From Actinomyces oris (GTDB lineage Bacteria > Actinomycetota > Actinomycetes > Actinomycetales > Actinomycetaceae): a stretch of 44,038 nucleotides of DNA. Position 1 is the first letter of the stretch, and every line of letters begins with the position of its first letter. Below the pieces are notes generated by a model, which was not told where the DNA came from, made no database searches, and saw nothing but the letters and a program-made list of their open reading frames with translations. A program made the position numbers and the translations under genes. The stretch covers positions 95,655 to 139,692 of the forward strand of contig NZ_MSKS01000011.1 in assembly GCF_001937445.1 (NCBI RefSeq), given 5' to 3'. Below, one piece after another: positions 8,959-17,653 of this stretch.

Positions 8959-10877
8959 CGCTGAGCCTCCTTCGATGCCGCAGCGCCATCAGCGGTCGGT
9001 GCGAGGTCCTCCCCGTGAAGGCTCCTCAGTGTGAACGTCTCCTTCTCCAGCAGGGGGTGCCCGACGACGAACCGTCCGAAGCCCTGCGCCCGCAGCTCCC
9101 CGATACCGACGGCCGCCAGGGCCGCCAGCCTCTCCGGGGCGGTGGTTCTCACCTTGAGGACCGAGCCGGCCTGGATGGCCATGCGGGTGGCCCGGGGCTG
9201 GTGGCTCGCCGCAGACCAGGAGTCCACGCGCCGGTGCCTGACCCCGGCGTTGAAGCGCGTCTCGTCCGCCTCGGCGAGCTCGATGGGGGCGCCGGCCCGC
9301 TCGAAGGCGGCGAGCAGGTCGGTCAGGCTCCCGCCCGGGCCGAGCCGGGATGAGCGGGCCAGTACGTCGGAGGTGAACCAGATCGTCGTGTCCTCGGCGT
9401 CGACCACCTGGGGCGCCGGGCTCGGCGCGAAGGCCGAGAGGGTGCACTCGGTCTCCCCGAAGGTGCCGCTGAGGCGACGCGCCCCGAGGCGGGCCCGGTA
9501 CCCGGTGCCGGCGAGGGCCTCCAGCTGCTCACCGATCCGCTGGTACAGACGGGTTGAGACCGTCACCGTCGCCTGGAGGCTCAGGCCCGCCGGGAGCGCC
9601 CGCACCAGGTAGAGCTGGCCGTCCCTGGCCGCCCCGGTGGCGGCGTCGTGCGCCGTGGACTGCCGCCCGATGAGCGCCGGGGCGCCCTTCGCGCCGGCGG
9701 CCGGGAAGACGTATCCATTGCGCAGCGGCTTGTGGACCTCGTTCTCGGGCTCCTCGGCGCACATCCGGTTGCAGACACGCATCTCCTCGTCGCCCTCGCC
9801 CTCAGCCGTCTTGGGCTCCTGGCTCTCGGCTCCTTGGCCGACCTTGGGGCTGGAGAACACCAGGGGCATCGGCAGCCCGCGCTCCCCCTGGTAGGAGACG
9901 ACGCCGTCGGAGACGAGCAGCTCCCCGTTGACGACGGCGTCGCGGACCTCCCGGACGAGGGCCTCCGATGCGCCGGGGGCCTGGGCGACGGTGCGCGTGA
10001 TGAGCCGGTGCACCCAGGGCAGCAGGACGGTGCCGCGCAGGAAGTCCAGGGAGCGGATCTCGTTGGACATGGGGACCTCGTAGGAGACCACCGGGGTTCG
10101 CAGGTCGACCGTCAAGGTCGCCTCGTGGAAGGCGCCGGCGGCGGTGGATGCACGGCTCGCCTGAAGGACCGGGGCGGCCGCAGCGGCCGCGTCCGCCGCG
10201 GGAGGCTGCGGTGCGCCGCGCCCCTTCCACCTGCCCAGCTGTGTGCGGCACCAGTCCTTGACGGCCCGGGCGTCACCGGGTTCGTGGTCGGCGTGGATGA
10301 GGACGTCGCAGACGCCGTCGCCGGCCGCCCGGTTGGAGCCGATTGCGCGCACCAGCAAGCCCGAGAGGGCCAGGAGGAGCTCGGCGGCGTCGCGCTGCTC
10401 GTCGCTCCAGGTCAGGGGGCGTCCGTCCCTATCGACGTCGGACAGGGTGACCTCGCCGCGCAGTCGGCAGGCGCCGGCGCGTTCGAAGATCCTCAGGAAG
10501 TCCTCGCGCGCTGTGCCGGTCCTCTCGTCGATGGACAGGGAGATGACCTCGTGGATGAGGTCGGTGGGGTCGGCCGGTGGGTCGATGAGCCTGGCGTCGG
10601 AGAAGGTGACGAGTCGCGGCGCCAGGTCGGAGCCGAACAGTGCGGAGGCGAAGGCGCGCCAGGAGCGGCCGGAGCCGTCGTCGAGGGCCTGGGCCGCGAG
10701 GAGCGACTGCTCCCGCACGACGCCGGCGAGCACGGTCGCGCGCACGATCGGCAGGCCGCGCTCGTCCTTCTCGACGACGGAGTCCACGCCGCCGGCGACG
10801 CCGGTTCCGGTGGTGACGCCCCAGTCGGAGTGGAAGGTGACCGACAGGGGGAAGGAGGTCGGGGATGAGGGGCTCAT
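8955..10877 (-). CDS. csx10: Csx10-like type III-D RAMP protein
   Basis: 640 residues starting at ATG 10877, which overlaps the cas10 stop (ATGA). The N-terminal half has a RAMP signature: VTFHSDWGVTTGTG, IVRATVLAGVVREQ, ALFGSDLAP and RTGTAREDFLRIFERAG. The second half has SNEIRSLDFLRGTVLLPWVH, typical for the Csx10/Gr5 family, GYRARLGARR, and the C-terminal glycine-rich loop GIGELRAQGFGRFVV. Csx10 binds the crRNA 5' handle next to Cas10 in III-D effectors. An Ala-rich linker (about residues 225-245) separates the halves. Assignment as Csx10 rather than another dual-RAMP protein is from motif order and from its place next to cas10. Confidence 0.78.
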   Translation of the reverse strand: MSPSSPTSFPLSVTFHSDWGVTTGTGVAGGVDSVVEKDERGLPIVRATVLAGVVREQSLLAAQALDDGSGRSWRAFASALFGSDLAPRLVTFSDARLIDPPADPTDLIHEVISLSIDERTGTAREDFLRIFERAGACRLRGEVTLSDVDRDGRPLTWSDEQRDAAELLLALSGLLVRAIGSNRAAGDGVCDVLIHADHEPGDARAVKDWCRTQLGRWKGRGAPQPPAADAAAAAAPVLQASRASTAAGAFHEATLTVDLRTPVVSYEVPMSNEIRSLDFLRGTVLLPWVHRLITRTVAQAPGASEALVREVRDAVVNGELLVSDGVVSYQGERGLPMPLVFSSPKVGQGAESQEPKTAEGEGDEEMRVCNRMCAEEPENEVHKPLRNGYVFPAAGAKGAPALIGRQSTAHDAATGAARDGQLYLVRALPAGLSLQATVTVSTRLYQRIGEQLEALAGTGYRARLGARRLSGTFGETECTLSAFAPSPAPQVVDAEDTTIWFTSDVLARSSRLGPGGSLTDLLAAFERAGAPIELAEADETRFNAGVRHRRVDSWSAASHQPRATRMAIQAGSVLKVRTTAPERLAALAAVGIGELRAQGFGRFVVGHPLLEKETFTLRSLHGEDLAPTADGAAASKEAQR

Positions 10878-12970
10878 TCGGTGGCCTCCGATGCTGTGTT
10901 GGGGGCCTCCCCCAGGCTGGGGAAGAAGGAGGGCGGGAGGAGGTCGGAGAGCTCCAGGAGGTCGAACATGGCGCCCAGGCCGCCCAGCTCGGTGTCGATC
11001 CAGGTGCCGATCTCCTCGCGGGCCGCCTCCCACTCGTTCCAGGCGTTGACGAGCGACGGAGGGACCCAGTCCTCCTTCTTCTCAGACGCCTCGGAACCCG
11101 GAATCTCGCGGTCCCCGGCCTCAGCGGTCGGAGCGTCCGTCACGTCGTCGTCACGATGAGCGGCTCGTTCCCGCACCGCGGCGGACAGCAGCCCGCAGAT
11201 GCGCGCCGCCCGGGTGCGTGGGAACGGTTCGAGGACGGTCTCGTTTCGGCTCTCGTCGGTGCTGCCGAGGGGCACCCCCTTGAACCGGGCGACGCGCTGG
11301 CAGGTCGCCTCCCAGGGCTCGTGGCGAAGGTCGTTCGGCGAGGAGTCGGCGGATGTGCTGTGCTCGCCGTCGCCGGAGCCGGCGGTTCTGGAGCCGTCGT
11401 CGCGGGTGCTCACGGCCGACGACGTCTCGTCGTTGAGCAGGCGGAAGGGACGGGTGGTGAAGCTCTCGTAGCCGCGTATGGCCTCGTCGGGGTCGAGGAC
11501 CGTGGTGTCGAACAGGACGTGGTAGTCGAGTGTTGAGCACGGCGGGCACGCCGTCTTGCCGACTTTCTTGGCGCGACCAACCAGTTTCTCGGCCAGCTCG
11601 TAGGCGATGTGGAAGGGGAAGTTGCGTTTGACGATGGCGACGCCGGCAGCGGCGGTCATGGGGCCGGTGTCCTGGCCCTCGGGCGGGGTGAGGTAGCACA
11701 GGATCGGGTCGTTGCCGGTGGCCTCCTCGTAGTGACGGAGGTAGGCGGCGGCGAAGGGGAGGGCGTAGTCGCCGCTGGTGATGACGGTGACGTCGTCACC
11801 ACCGAGGATCACCGGGACGACCGGGATGACAGTGTGCCCCCGCCCGGCCCGGTCGTCATCATGTTCGGACAGCTCGTCGATTCGCGTCCATGCTGCGGCG
11901 AAGGCGTGCTCGACTGCGTTTTGCAGGCGCTTGTTGACCGCCCGAAGGAAGCGCCGCAACGCGTCGGGGTCATCGCGGTCGCAGCCGACCTTGGCTTTGA
12001 ACACGCCTGGGACGACACGGTCCTTCGAGGAGTTGAGCTCCTTCATGATGCCGCCGACGCCGTTGCCGTCGATGTGGATGACAGCGACCTTGGACAGGAA
12101 GGCGTAGTCGCCGGAGTCGATGTCTGAGTCAGCGGTGCTGCTGGCGTCCGGGTTGGACTGGATGGCGTGCTCAAGCGGACGGAGCTCCTCTGCTCCCTGC
12201 GCGATACTCTCCTCAGGTGACGGCCTGCCCTCATCACCCACCGGCTCGATGCCCTCAACGAAAACCTGGTGGAGCTTCTTGGCCAGCATCGTCGGGTCGC
12301 GGGTGAGAAGCGCCTGCTTGTCTGAGAGGTCGGAGCTGCGATCGACCCCCTTGTCCAGGAGATCGAGCCGTGCCTGGTACGCCCCGTAGCGCCGGACGCG
12401 CGAGGCCAGCGACAGCGCGTCCTGGCGATCATCCTTGGCCTCGTCCCAGGTGGCCAGCGGCGGGGAGGCGGGCAGGGAGGAGTCCTTGGCCCGGCTGAGG
12501 AACGGAAGCTGGGAGAAGCGCGCCTCGGCGGGCGGGCGTTGGAGGGCGTAGCGGGCTGCTTCCGCGTGGATCTCCTTGAGTGCGCTCTCGGTGACGTAGA
12601 CGGGACCGGACTGCGGATCGGAAGGAGTGGGCAGGGAGATGAAGACGCCGGAGACGTCCATGCCCGGCGCCTTGGCGAGAGCCGTACGCGTCACGGCGCC
12701 GATGACGTCCTTGGCCTGTTGGGCTGAATCCACCAGGAAGATGACCTTGCCGGAGGACGTGGAGACCCACTGGGACTCGTGCGGTTCTCGGCCGTCGGGC
12801 AGTCCGCGAGCCGCGCACCAGGCTGCGGCCGCGCCCTTAGCGAGAAGCTCCTGCGCAGTCCATTGCTCGAGCTTGGTCAGCAGGGAGGACGCTCCGACGC
12901 TGTCCCGCAGCCGCGGCGAGGAGAAGATGAAGCGCTGATTCCCGTTGGTTTCAAGCATGACAAGGTGCAT
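10874..12970 (-). CDS. cas10: Cas10, type III effector large subunit with GGDD cyclase site
   Basis: 698 residues, first gene of the minus-strand cas operon. ATG 12970 is chosen because GGAG lies 6 nt upstream; a TTG two codons earlier has no better site. The N-terminus (LVMLETNGNQRFIFSSPRLR, ending SVGASSLL) is the palm-like start of HD-less Cas10/Cmr2 proteins. The second palm has VIHIDGNGVGG (about 297-306) and VILGGDDVTVI with GGDD at 390-393, the metal-binding cyclase site that makes cyclic oligoadenylates or related messengers. TAAAGVAIVKRNFPFHIAYELAEKL and a CPPC pair follow. No HD nuclease motif is visible, so target-dependent DNA cleavage by Cas10 is not expected. Signalling to the neighbouring CARF-HEPN gene is the likely output. 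Confidence 0.9.
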   Translation of the reverse strand: MHLVMLETNGNQRFIFSSPRLRDSVGASSLLTKLEQWTAQELLAKGAAAAWCAARGLPDGREPHESQWVSTSSGKVIFLVDSAQQAKDVIGAVTRTALAKAPGMDVSGVFISLPTPSDPQSGPVYVTESALKEIHAEAARYALQRPPAEARFSQLPFLSRAKDSSLPASPPLATWDEAKDDRQDALSLASRVRRYGAYQARLDLLDKGVDRSSDLSDKQALLTRDPTMLAKKLHQVFVEGIEPVGDEGRPSPEESIAQGAEELRPLEHAIQSNPDASSTADSDIDSGDYAFLSKVAVIHIDGNGVGGIMKELNSSKDRVVPGVFKAKVGCDRDDPDALRRFLRAVNKRLQNAVEHAFAAAWTRIDELSEHDDDRAGRGHTVIPVVPVILGGDDVTVITSGDYALPFAAAYLRHYEEATGNDPILCYLTPPEGQDTGPMTAAAGVAIVKRNFPFHIAYELAEKLVGRAKKVGKTACPPCSTLDYHVLFDTTVLDPDEAIRGYESFTTRPFRLLNDETSSAVSTRDDGSRTAGSGDGEHSTSADSSPNDLRHEPWEATCQRVARFKGVPLGSTDESRNETVLEPFPRTRAARICGLLSAAVRERAAHRDDDVTDAPTAEAGDREIPGSEASEKKEDWVPPSLVNAWNEWEAAREEIGTWIDTELGGLGAMFDLLELSDLLPPSFFPSLGEAPNTASEATE

Positions 12971-13070
12971 CGTCAACTCCGTTCGTACGGTGGCGCGGCT
13001 GTGGGCCCCGGGATAGTCTTACCAGACATCCGGTTGGCGTGGCGAGCGTTCACCCAGAACAATGACGTCC

Positions 13071-13100
13071 TTGACAAACATTGCCATGCGGGTTTATGGT
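13071..13100 (+). promoter_or_regulatory. Putative promoter of the CARF-HEPN gene
   Basis: TTGACA (13071-13076) and TATGGT (13095-13100) are separated by 18 nt on the plus strand, in the 348-nt region (12971-13318) between the divergent cas10 operon and the CARF-HEPN gene. The predicted 5' leader would be about 210 nt. Nothing else was recognised in this intergenic region. Confidence 0.4.
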
Positions 13101-13318
13101 CGCCGGTTTTCCCCGCTACCCCAACAACACGCAACAACATCCAACCTTGTAAAAACTCTGCGCACCTGCCGCGGGTGTGGCACTGTTACGGGGCAGGCGA
13201 CCGCCTCTCAACCAGCCCGCCGAGTAAGCAGTCAGGCTGCAGCAGAGTATGCCGACGCGAGCCTCATTTCCAGCACCTCAAGGGTGCGCCCGCACCATTC
13301 AAAGGAGAAGAGTCAATC

Positions 13319-15673
13319 ATGCTGCTTGTTCATATCGCAGGTACAGCAGATCTTGGGATCCCATTAAAGAAGGGGAATCGCAAGCGCGCCCAAGAAGATA
13401 TTGAGGATGACTTGGCGTCTCGTCTGGCCGAGCTTAACTCCCAAAGAACTTCCTCCGGCATCGCATCCCGGCTTCTGGAACTGAGCTTCGACCACCAGAT
13501 AGACATCGACACCGACGAAGAAGACGCTTCGACACCCCCCGGCAGCGCACTGAAGAAAGAGATACGAGCCCTGTCGAGACTTGCAACCAAAGACGTCAGC
13601 CAGGCAGATATTCTTATCATCGGCGCCGAAGGGGGACGCACCCCCACAGACCAGCTCGCACGCTCTCTCGCTCATCAGCTCAGCGAGATTTCTGACGACA
13701 TATCGGCTTTAGCCGGAGTGGATGACATCCACATCGAATCCTGCATTTTACCAGACCTTACGGTTAACCAGGCGAGCACCGAGCTACTGGAACATACAAT
13801 AGGTTTACATAACGGGCACATTCTTCTGCCCATTGGGAGTGGGGCAAGTAAAATATTCTCAGAAGCTGCCGGTGTCGCTGCATCCACGCACCCGGATGGC
13901 TGGTCTCTTGTCCTGATTGACCGCACAGCAGATGACCCCGACGCACAGGACGCACCACCACTCATCGACATGTCAGTCCGCGCCGACCCAGCCAGGGGAT
14001 GGCTCATGGGACTCGGACTACCGACGATTCTGAAGATGTCATCTCCCACTCCAGACGAAGAGGTCAATATAGCCGCCGAATCGGTTGAAAGGGTCATGGG
14101 AGAATCGAACACCTCGCCCACCCCTCACGATTTCGCTCAGATAGTTTTGGCGGACGTCTCGCGAGGTGACCTTGCAGCCGGTATGGCCGTTCGGTCCTGG
14201 ATCATTGCTGAGTACCGACGGCGTTTACAGGAGTACAACGACTCCAACGGTCTTAACATCTCCGACGTATCACTCGCAAGCAAAGGGAGACCTTTGACGG
14301 TAGGGGAATCCATAAGAAAGGCGAAAAGAAATCCTTGCCCGCCAAATGACTGGCTTGCCGCACAGTCCGACCTCAACGACCTCGGCGTTGACGCAACTCA
14401 TCATTTCGGCACGCCGAGTTCAGCAACCGACCCAAGCCAATTTTTGGACATCGTCCGGCACGCACTAGGAGAACCACCATCCTGGTTAAGCTGGCCATCG
14501 GAACAAGTGTGCTTCCTTACAACCAAGGGGCTTGATGGGCGTCTTCCGCTCATCGACTCACTTCTTCTTCAGCCTCCCGCAGAGATTATCAGTAGATCCT
14601 GCTCTGTTCCCCCACCCCTGCAGGTCAACACCTTTATTGCATGCTCTGAGAAGTCCTGGACCGCCGGGCATGACGTAGCCGAAGACATCAGAAACGATAG
14701 ACTGGATCGCCTCCCTTCCTGGGAACCGACAGGAAATGGCGTAACAATTGTTGTCAACTATGGCCCCTCCACAACCGACAACGGAGCTCAATCCCATGAG
14801 ATTGAAGCGACGATGCGAGATCTTAAAGCAGAGGCTATCAGTTGGATTGCCCGGCTGCCGAAATCCCCTCGCGCCATTATTGTGACGAACCTTGGAGAAA
14901 AACCCATCTTCATCACACTCCTTCAGGCCGCACAGGAGTTTGGTTCGGCACACGGAATTCCGGTGTTCTTGGCGTCCAAGGAAGATAACAGCGCGTCCTT
15001 GCAGTTCCACCAGCTCGGGCTTGACAAGGACACCCGCCAGGCCCTCCTGGACGCAACTGAGTATTGCCTGAACCGCTTCGATCTTTTGTCTGCCAGCAGG
15101 CTTCTTGCCTTGGGCAGCCCCGAGATGGGCAAGTTATCCAACACTGCTACTGAACTAGCAAACCAACTTGTCGAGGCCGTCAATGCCGCCGATCTTGACA
15201 GCTTCGCGGGCACCGTTCTGGGAGCAATGGAGGCAGCTTCAAACTTGATCGCAGGTCTTCCTTCTGACGCTCAGGCGCGCATCATCACCATCATCGCAGA
15301 ACTCGTGAACATTCCAGATCGCAATCGCCCCAAGGGCTTCATCCAGCCTCGCGTCATGGCGAACAACAAGAACGATTCCGGAAAAACGGATCTCAAAGCA
15401 GAATCTGCCGCACACCTTCTAGGTCTCCTTGTAAGGGCGCGTAACAAGCTCCCGATTACTCATGGCAATCAGTCGCTTGCGGAGATCATGCCGACTGTCC
15501 TTGAGAACTACCAGCAGCGCGATACCTGCACGTACCCAGCCCTCCTCCGTTTCGCCATTAACGCGGTCGAGGCCGAGCACAATGTGTCGGCCGGGGATTG
15601 GGGCCGTCGGTTCCATTCACTGCGGGGCCAGGTGAAGGCGCTGGGGAAGACTGGCGACGGGGAGAAGCCGTGA
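13319..15673 (+). CDS. CARF-type/HEPN protein, Csm6/Csx1-like RNase candidate
   Basis: 784 residues; ATG 13319 is preceded by AGGAG at 11 nt, while longer frames would overlap cas10. Two Rossmann-like sensor segments are visible. The first is around residues 95-200 (DILIIGAEGG, then HILLPIGSGASKIF and WSLVLID). The second is around 475-560, with IIVTNLGEKPIFITLLQAA, which matches the T-x-G-x-KP-x(3)-L pattern of CARF domains, followed by IPVFLAS. Near the C-terminus ARNKLPITHG gives R708-N-x5-H715, the R-x(4-6)-H signature of HEPN ribonucleases with the typical polar residue after R. The likely role is messenger-activated RNA cleavage in the cytoplasm. It is longer than usual Csm6 proteins and lower in GC than cas10. 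Assignment is from motifs, not a database match. Confidence 0.72.
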   Translation: MLLVHIAGTADLGIPLKKGNRKRAQEDIEDDLASRLAELNSQRTSSGIASRLLELSFDHQIDIDTDEEDASTPPGSALKKEIRALSRLATKDVSQADILIIGAEGGRTPTDQLARSLAHQLSEISDDISALAGVDDIHIESCILPDLTVNQASTELLEHTIGLHNGHILLPIGSGASKIFSEAAGVAASTHPDGWSLVLIDRTADDPDAQDAPPLIDMSVRADPARGWLMGLGLPTILKMSSPTPDEEVNIAAESVERVMGESNTSPTPHDFAQIVLADVSRGDLAAGMAVRSWIIAEYRRRLQEYNDSNGLNISDVSLASKGRPLTVGESIRKAKRNPCPPNDWLAAQSDLNDLGVDATHHFGTPSSATDPSQFLDIVRHALGEPPSWLSWPSEQVCFLTTKGLDGRLPLIDSLLLQPPAEIISRSCSVPPPLQVNTFIACSEKSWTAGHDVAEDIRNDRLDRLPSWEPTGNGVTIVVNYGPSTTDNGAQSHEIEATMRDLKAEAISWIARLPKSPRAIIVTNLGEKPIFITLLQAAQEFGSAHGIPVFLASKEDNSASLQFHQLGLDKDTRQALLDATEYCLNRFDLLSASRLLALGSPEMGKLSNTATELANQLVEAVNAADLDSFAGTVLGAMEAASNLIAGLPSDAQARIITIIAELVNIPDRNRPKGFIQPRVMANNKNDSGKTDLKAESAAHLLGLLVRARNKLPITHGNQSLAEIMPTVLENYQQRDTCTYPALLRFAINAVEAEHNVSAGDWGRRFHSLRGQVKALGKTGDGEKP

Positions 15674-15733
15674 CCGGTACCGGTCCCCAGTGCGGCTGCG
15701 ACCCACCGTAGAGCCTCGTCAATCTCACGCCGC

Positions 15734-16477
15734 ATGACGTTGTCCTCGACCTCGGAGCAGGGAGAGGGCTCGATCTGGCAGCTCCACCGGCTCTCGCAGA
15801 CCTGGGTGGCCTACGCAGGGTCCCACGGGTGCTCCTTCTGCCAGGTTCAGCAGGGAGGGTTCTTCCCGCTGGCCCAGGTTGAGGGGCGTTTCATCGAGGC
15901 GATTCTGCTCATGCTGCTTCAGCGCTTCCGGGCCTCCTCGCTCATGGCTCGTCTGGCCGACGTTCAGCCGCGTGCTGCGGATGAGGTGGATCGTGTGATC
16001 GAGCTCGACTCGGAGGCGGTCGGGTTCGTCGTCTCCGAACAGTGGACCATGATGACCGACGCCGACAGACAGCTCGACGCCTTCCTGACCTACCTGCTGG
16101 ACACTTACCGGATTCCTCTGCTGGTTGAGGAGGCCAGAGATCAGGCGCACAGGCTCCGCGAGAACGTACTGATGCGCATCGGCCGCGCCGACCAGAAGGC
16201 CGAGGAGGAGCGCGCCCGCTCCACGCGAGTCATGGAGATCGCCTTGGCGGTCCTGACCTTCATAGGCCTGCCGCTGAGCGTGTTCCTGGAGATCTGGTCC
16301 AACTGGGAGGCCGCCAAGGGTATCGCGGTCCGGCACCAGAGCATCGGCGGCTGGGACGCGGGATGGGGGTGGATTCTTGGCTTCGGTCTTATCGGGTCGG
16401 TCCTCATCGGCGGCGGGATCTGGCTGCTCGTTGACAAGGTGGGCGGCCGGGTGGCTCGGCGTGGGAAACGCTCCTGA
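15734..16477 (+). CDS. CRISPR-linked membrane protein with CorA-like topology
   Basis: 247 residues, 60 nt downstream of the CARF-HEPN gene on the same strand and directly upstream of the leader of array 4. The soluble part (1-160) is helical and charged, with DVQPRAADEVDRVIELDSEA and a long amphipathic stretch RDQAHRLRENVLMRIGRADQKAEEERAR. Two membrane helices follow, about 166-188 (ALAVLTFIGLPLSVFLEIW) and 212-234 (ILGFGLIGSVLIGGGIWLL), then a short basic tail ARRGKRS. This resembles CorA channels, including those serving as type III effectors, but the CorA GMN motif after the first helix is absent. A proline-glycine pair (GLPLS) lies within helix 1. No Shine-Dalgarno is obvious, so the start is uncertain. 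Function as a messenger-gated membrane effector is an inference from topology and context. Confidence 0.7.
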   Translation: MTLSSTSEQGEGSIWQLHRLSQTWVAYAGSHGCSFCQVQQGGFFPLAQVEGRFIEAILLMLLQRFRASSLMARLADVQPRAADEVDRVIELDSEAVGFVVSEQWTMMTDADRQLDAFLTYLLDTYRIPLLVEEARDQAHRLRENVLMRIGRADQKAEEERARSTRVMEIALAVLTFIGLPLSVFLEIWSNWEAAKGIAVRHQSIGGWDAGWGWILGFGLIGSVLIGGGIWLLVDKVGGRVARRGKRS

Positions 16478-16739
16478 CGCCGAGTCCAGAGCCCGGTTCC
16501 ACCTCCACCACACCAGGATGTGCCCGCAGTCACAGACGGGAACGTCGACCTTTTGGCTTGACGTCGTTGGAAACTGGTGGCTGAAGGTGCCCGAGGGGGC
16601 GTCGGTGGCGCTTGGCGCCAGGACGCCGAAAAGTGGTTAAATAGGGGCCGTGCCGGCCGGTCCCGCGGGGTGCCTGCGGAGCCGGTGGCGCTCCACCCCC
16701 CCCGGAAACGGCGCAACGACGCCGCTCCCAGAGGCAGGG
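16478..16739 (+). promoter_or_regulatory. Leader of CRISPR array 4
   Basis: Begins right after the stop of the membrane protein gene with GACGCCGAGTCC and runs to the first repeat of array 4. It is homologous over its length to the leaders of arrays 2 and 6 and from GGAACGTCGACC onward to those of arrays 3 and 5. The box TTGGCG (16612-16617) and TTAAAT (16637-16642) recurs at the same distance from the array. Confidence 0.85.
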
Positions 16740-17653
16740 GTCAGAAAGCACCCAGCACCAGAAGGTGCATTAAGACTAGAACATTCATGAGGTCTCACGT
16801 CCCAGTCACACGTCAGAAAGCACCCAGCACCAGAAGGTGCATTAAGACGAAGGTCCTGAGTGTGTCGAAGCCGATCCAGCCGTCATGTCAGAAAGTACCC
16901 AGTACCAGAAGGTGCATTAAGACTCACTCTCAAACTGTGAGAACTGGAGCGGCACGTCGGTCAGAAAGTACCCAGCACCAGAAGGTGCATTAAGACAGCT
17001 GGGCCTCCCACTCAGGGATCTCTTCGCCCGTCAGAAAGCACCCAGCGCCAGAAGGTGCATTAAGACTGACTGCGTCAAGGCGCCCCAGAAGCTCGCTGAT
17101 TAGTCAGAAAGCACCCAGCACCAGAAGGTGCATTAAGACTTGTCACGGTCACTCTCAGCAGCCAGCAGCTCGTCAACCGTCAGAAAGCACCCAGCACCAG
17201 AAGGTGCATTAAGACTCTCGGTGTGAGTCATCCATCGGAACGACTCGACGTCAGAAAGCACCCAGCACCAGAAGGTGCATTAAGACCTTCAAAGACCTCG
17301 GCAATCCTGTCAATGACATCCTGGTCAGAAAGCACCCAGCACCAGAAGGTGCATTAAGACTACTCAGCAACATGGCACTCCTTATAGATGGCATAGTCAG
17401 AAAGCACCCAGCACCAGAAGGTGCATTAAGACGAGATCCGGAATATCATTAAGAAGCCTCTCGAGCTTCGTCAGAAAGCACCCAGCACCAGAAGGTGCAT
17501 TAAGACTGGTACACCCACCCAGGCAGCTACAGCAACCAGCCAAAGTCAGAAAGCATCCAGCACCAGAAGATGCATTAAGACTGAGGTATTCACCTCCTCT
17601 CCTCCGAAGTTTCGGCGTCAGAAAGCACCCAGCACCAGAAAGCCTATTGACGG
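16740..17653 (+). CRISPR. CRISPR array 4 (13 repeats, 12 spacers)
   Basis: The longest array. Units at 16740, 16812, 16887, 16960, 17030, 17103, 17179, 17250, 17324, 17396, 17470, 17545 and 17617, each 37 nt. Spacers are 33-39 nt. The unit at 17545 carries paired changes at nucleotides 12 (C to T) and 26 (G to A). The last unit is degenerate from nucleotide 25 and ends CCTATTGACGG, as in array 1. Confidence 0.97.

Noticed and set aside
7081-8964. A 627-codon open frame on the plus strand opposite the Cas7-Cas7 gene
   Set aside because: It is a typical antisense frame of a high-GC gene; the minus-strand product has clear RAMP motifs and overlapping start/stop codons with its neighbours.
12779-13318. 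N-terminal extension of the CARF-HEPN reading frame
   Set aside because: It overlaps the start of cas10 on the other strand, has no domain-like sequence, and a good ribosome-binding site precedes ATG 13319.
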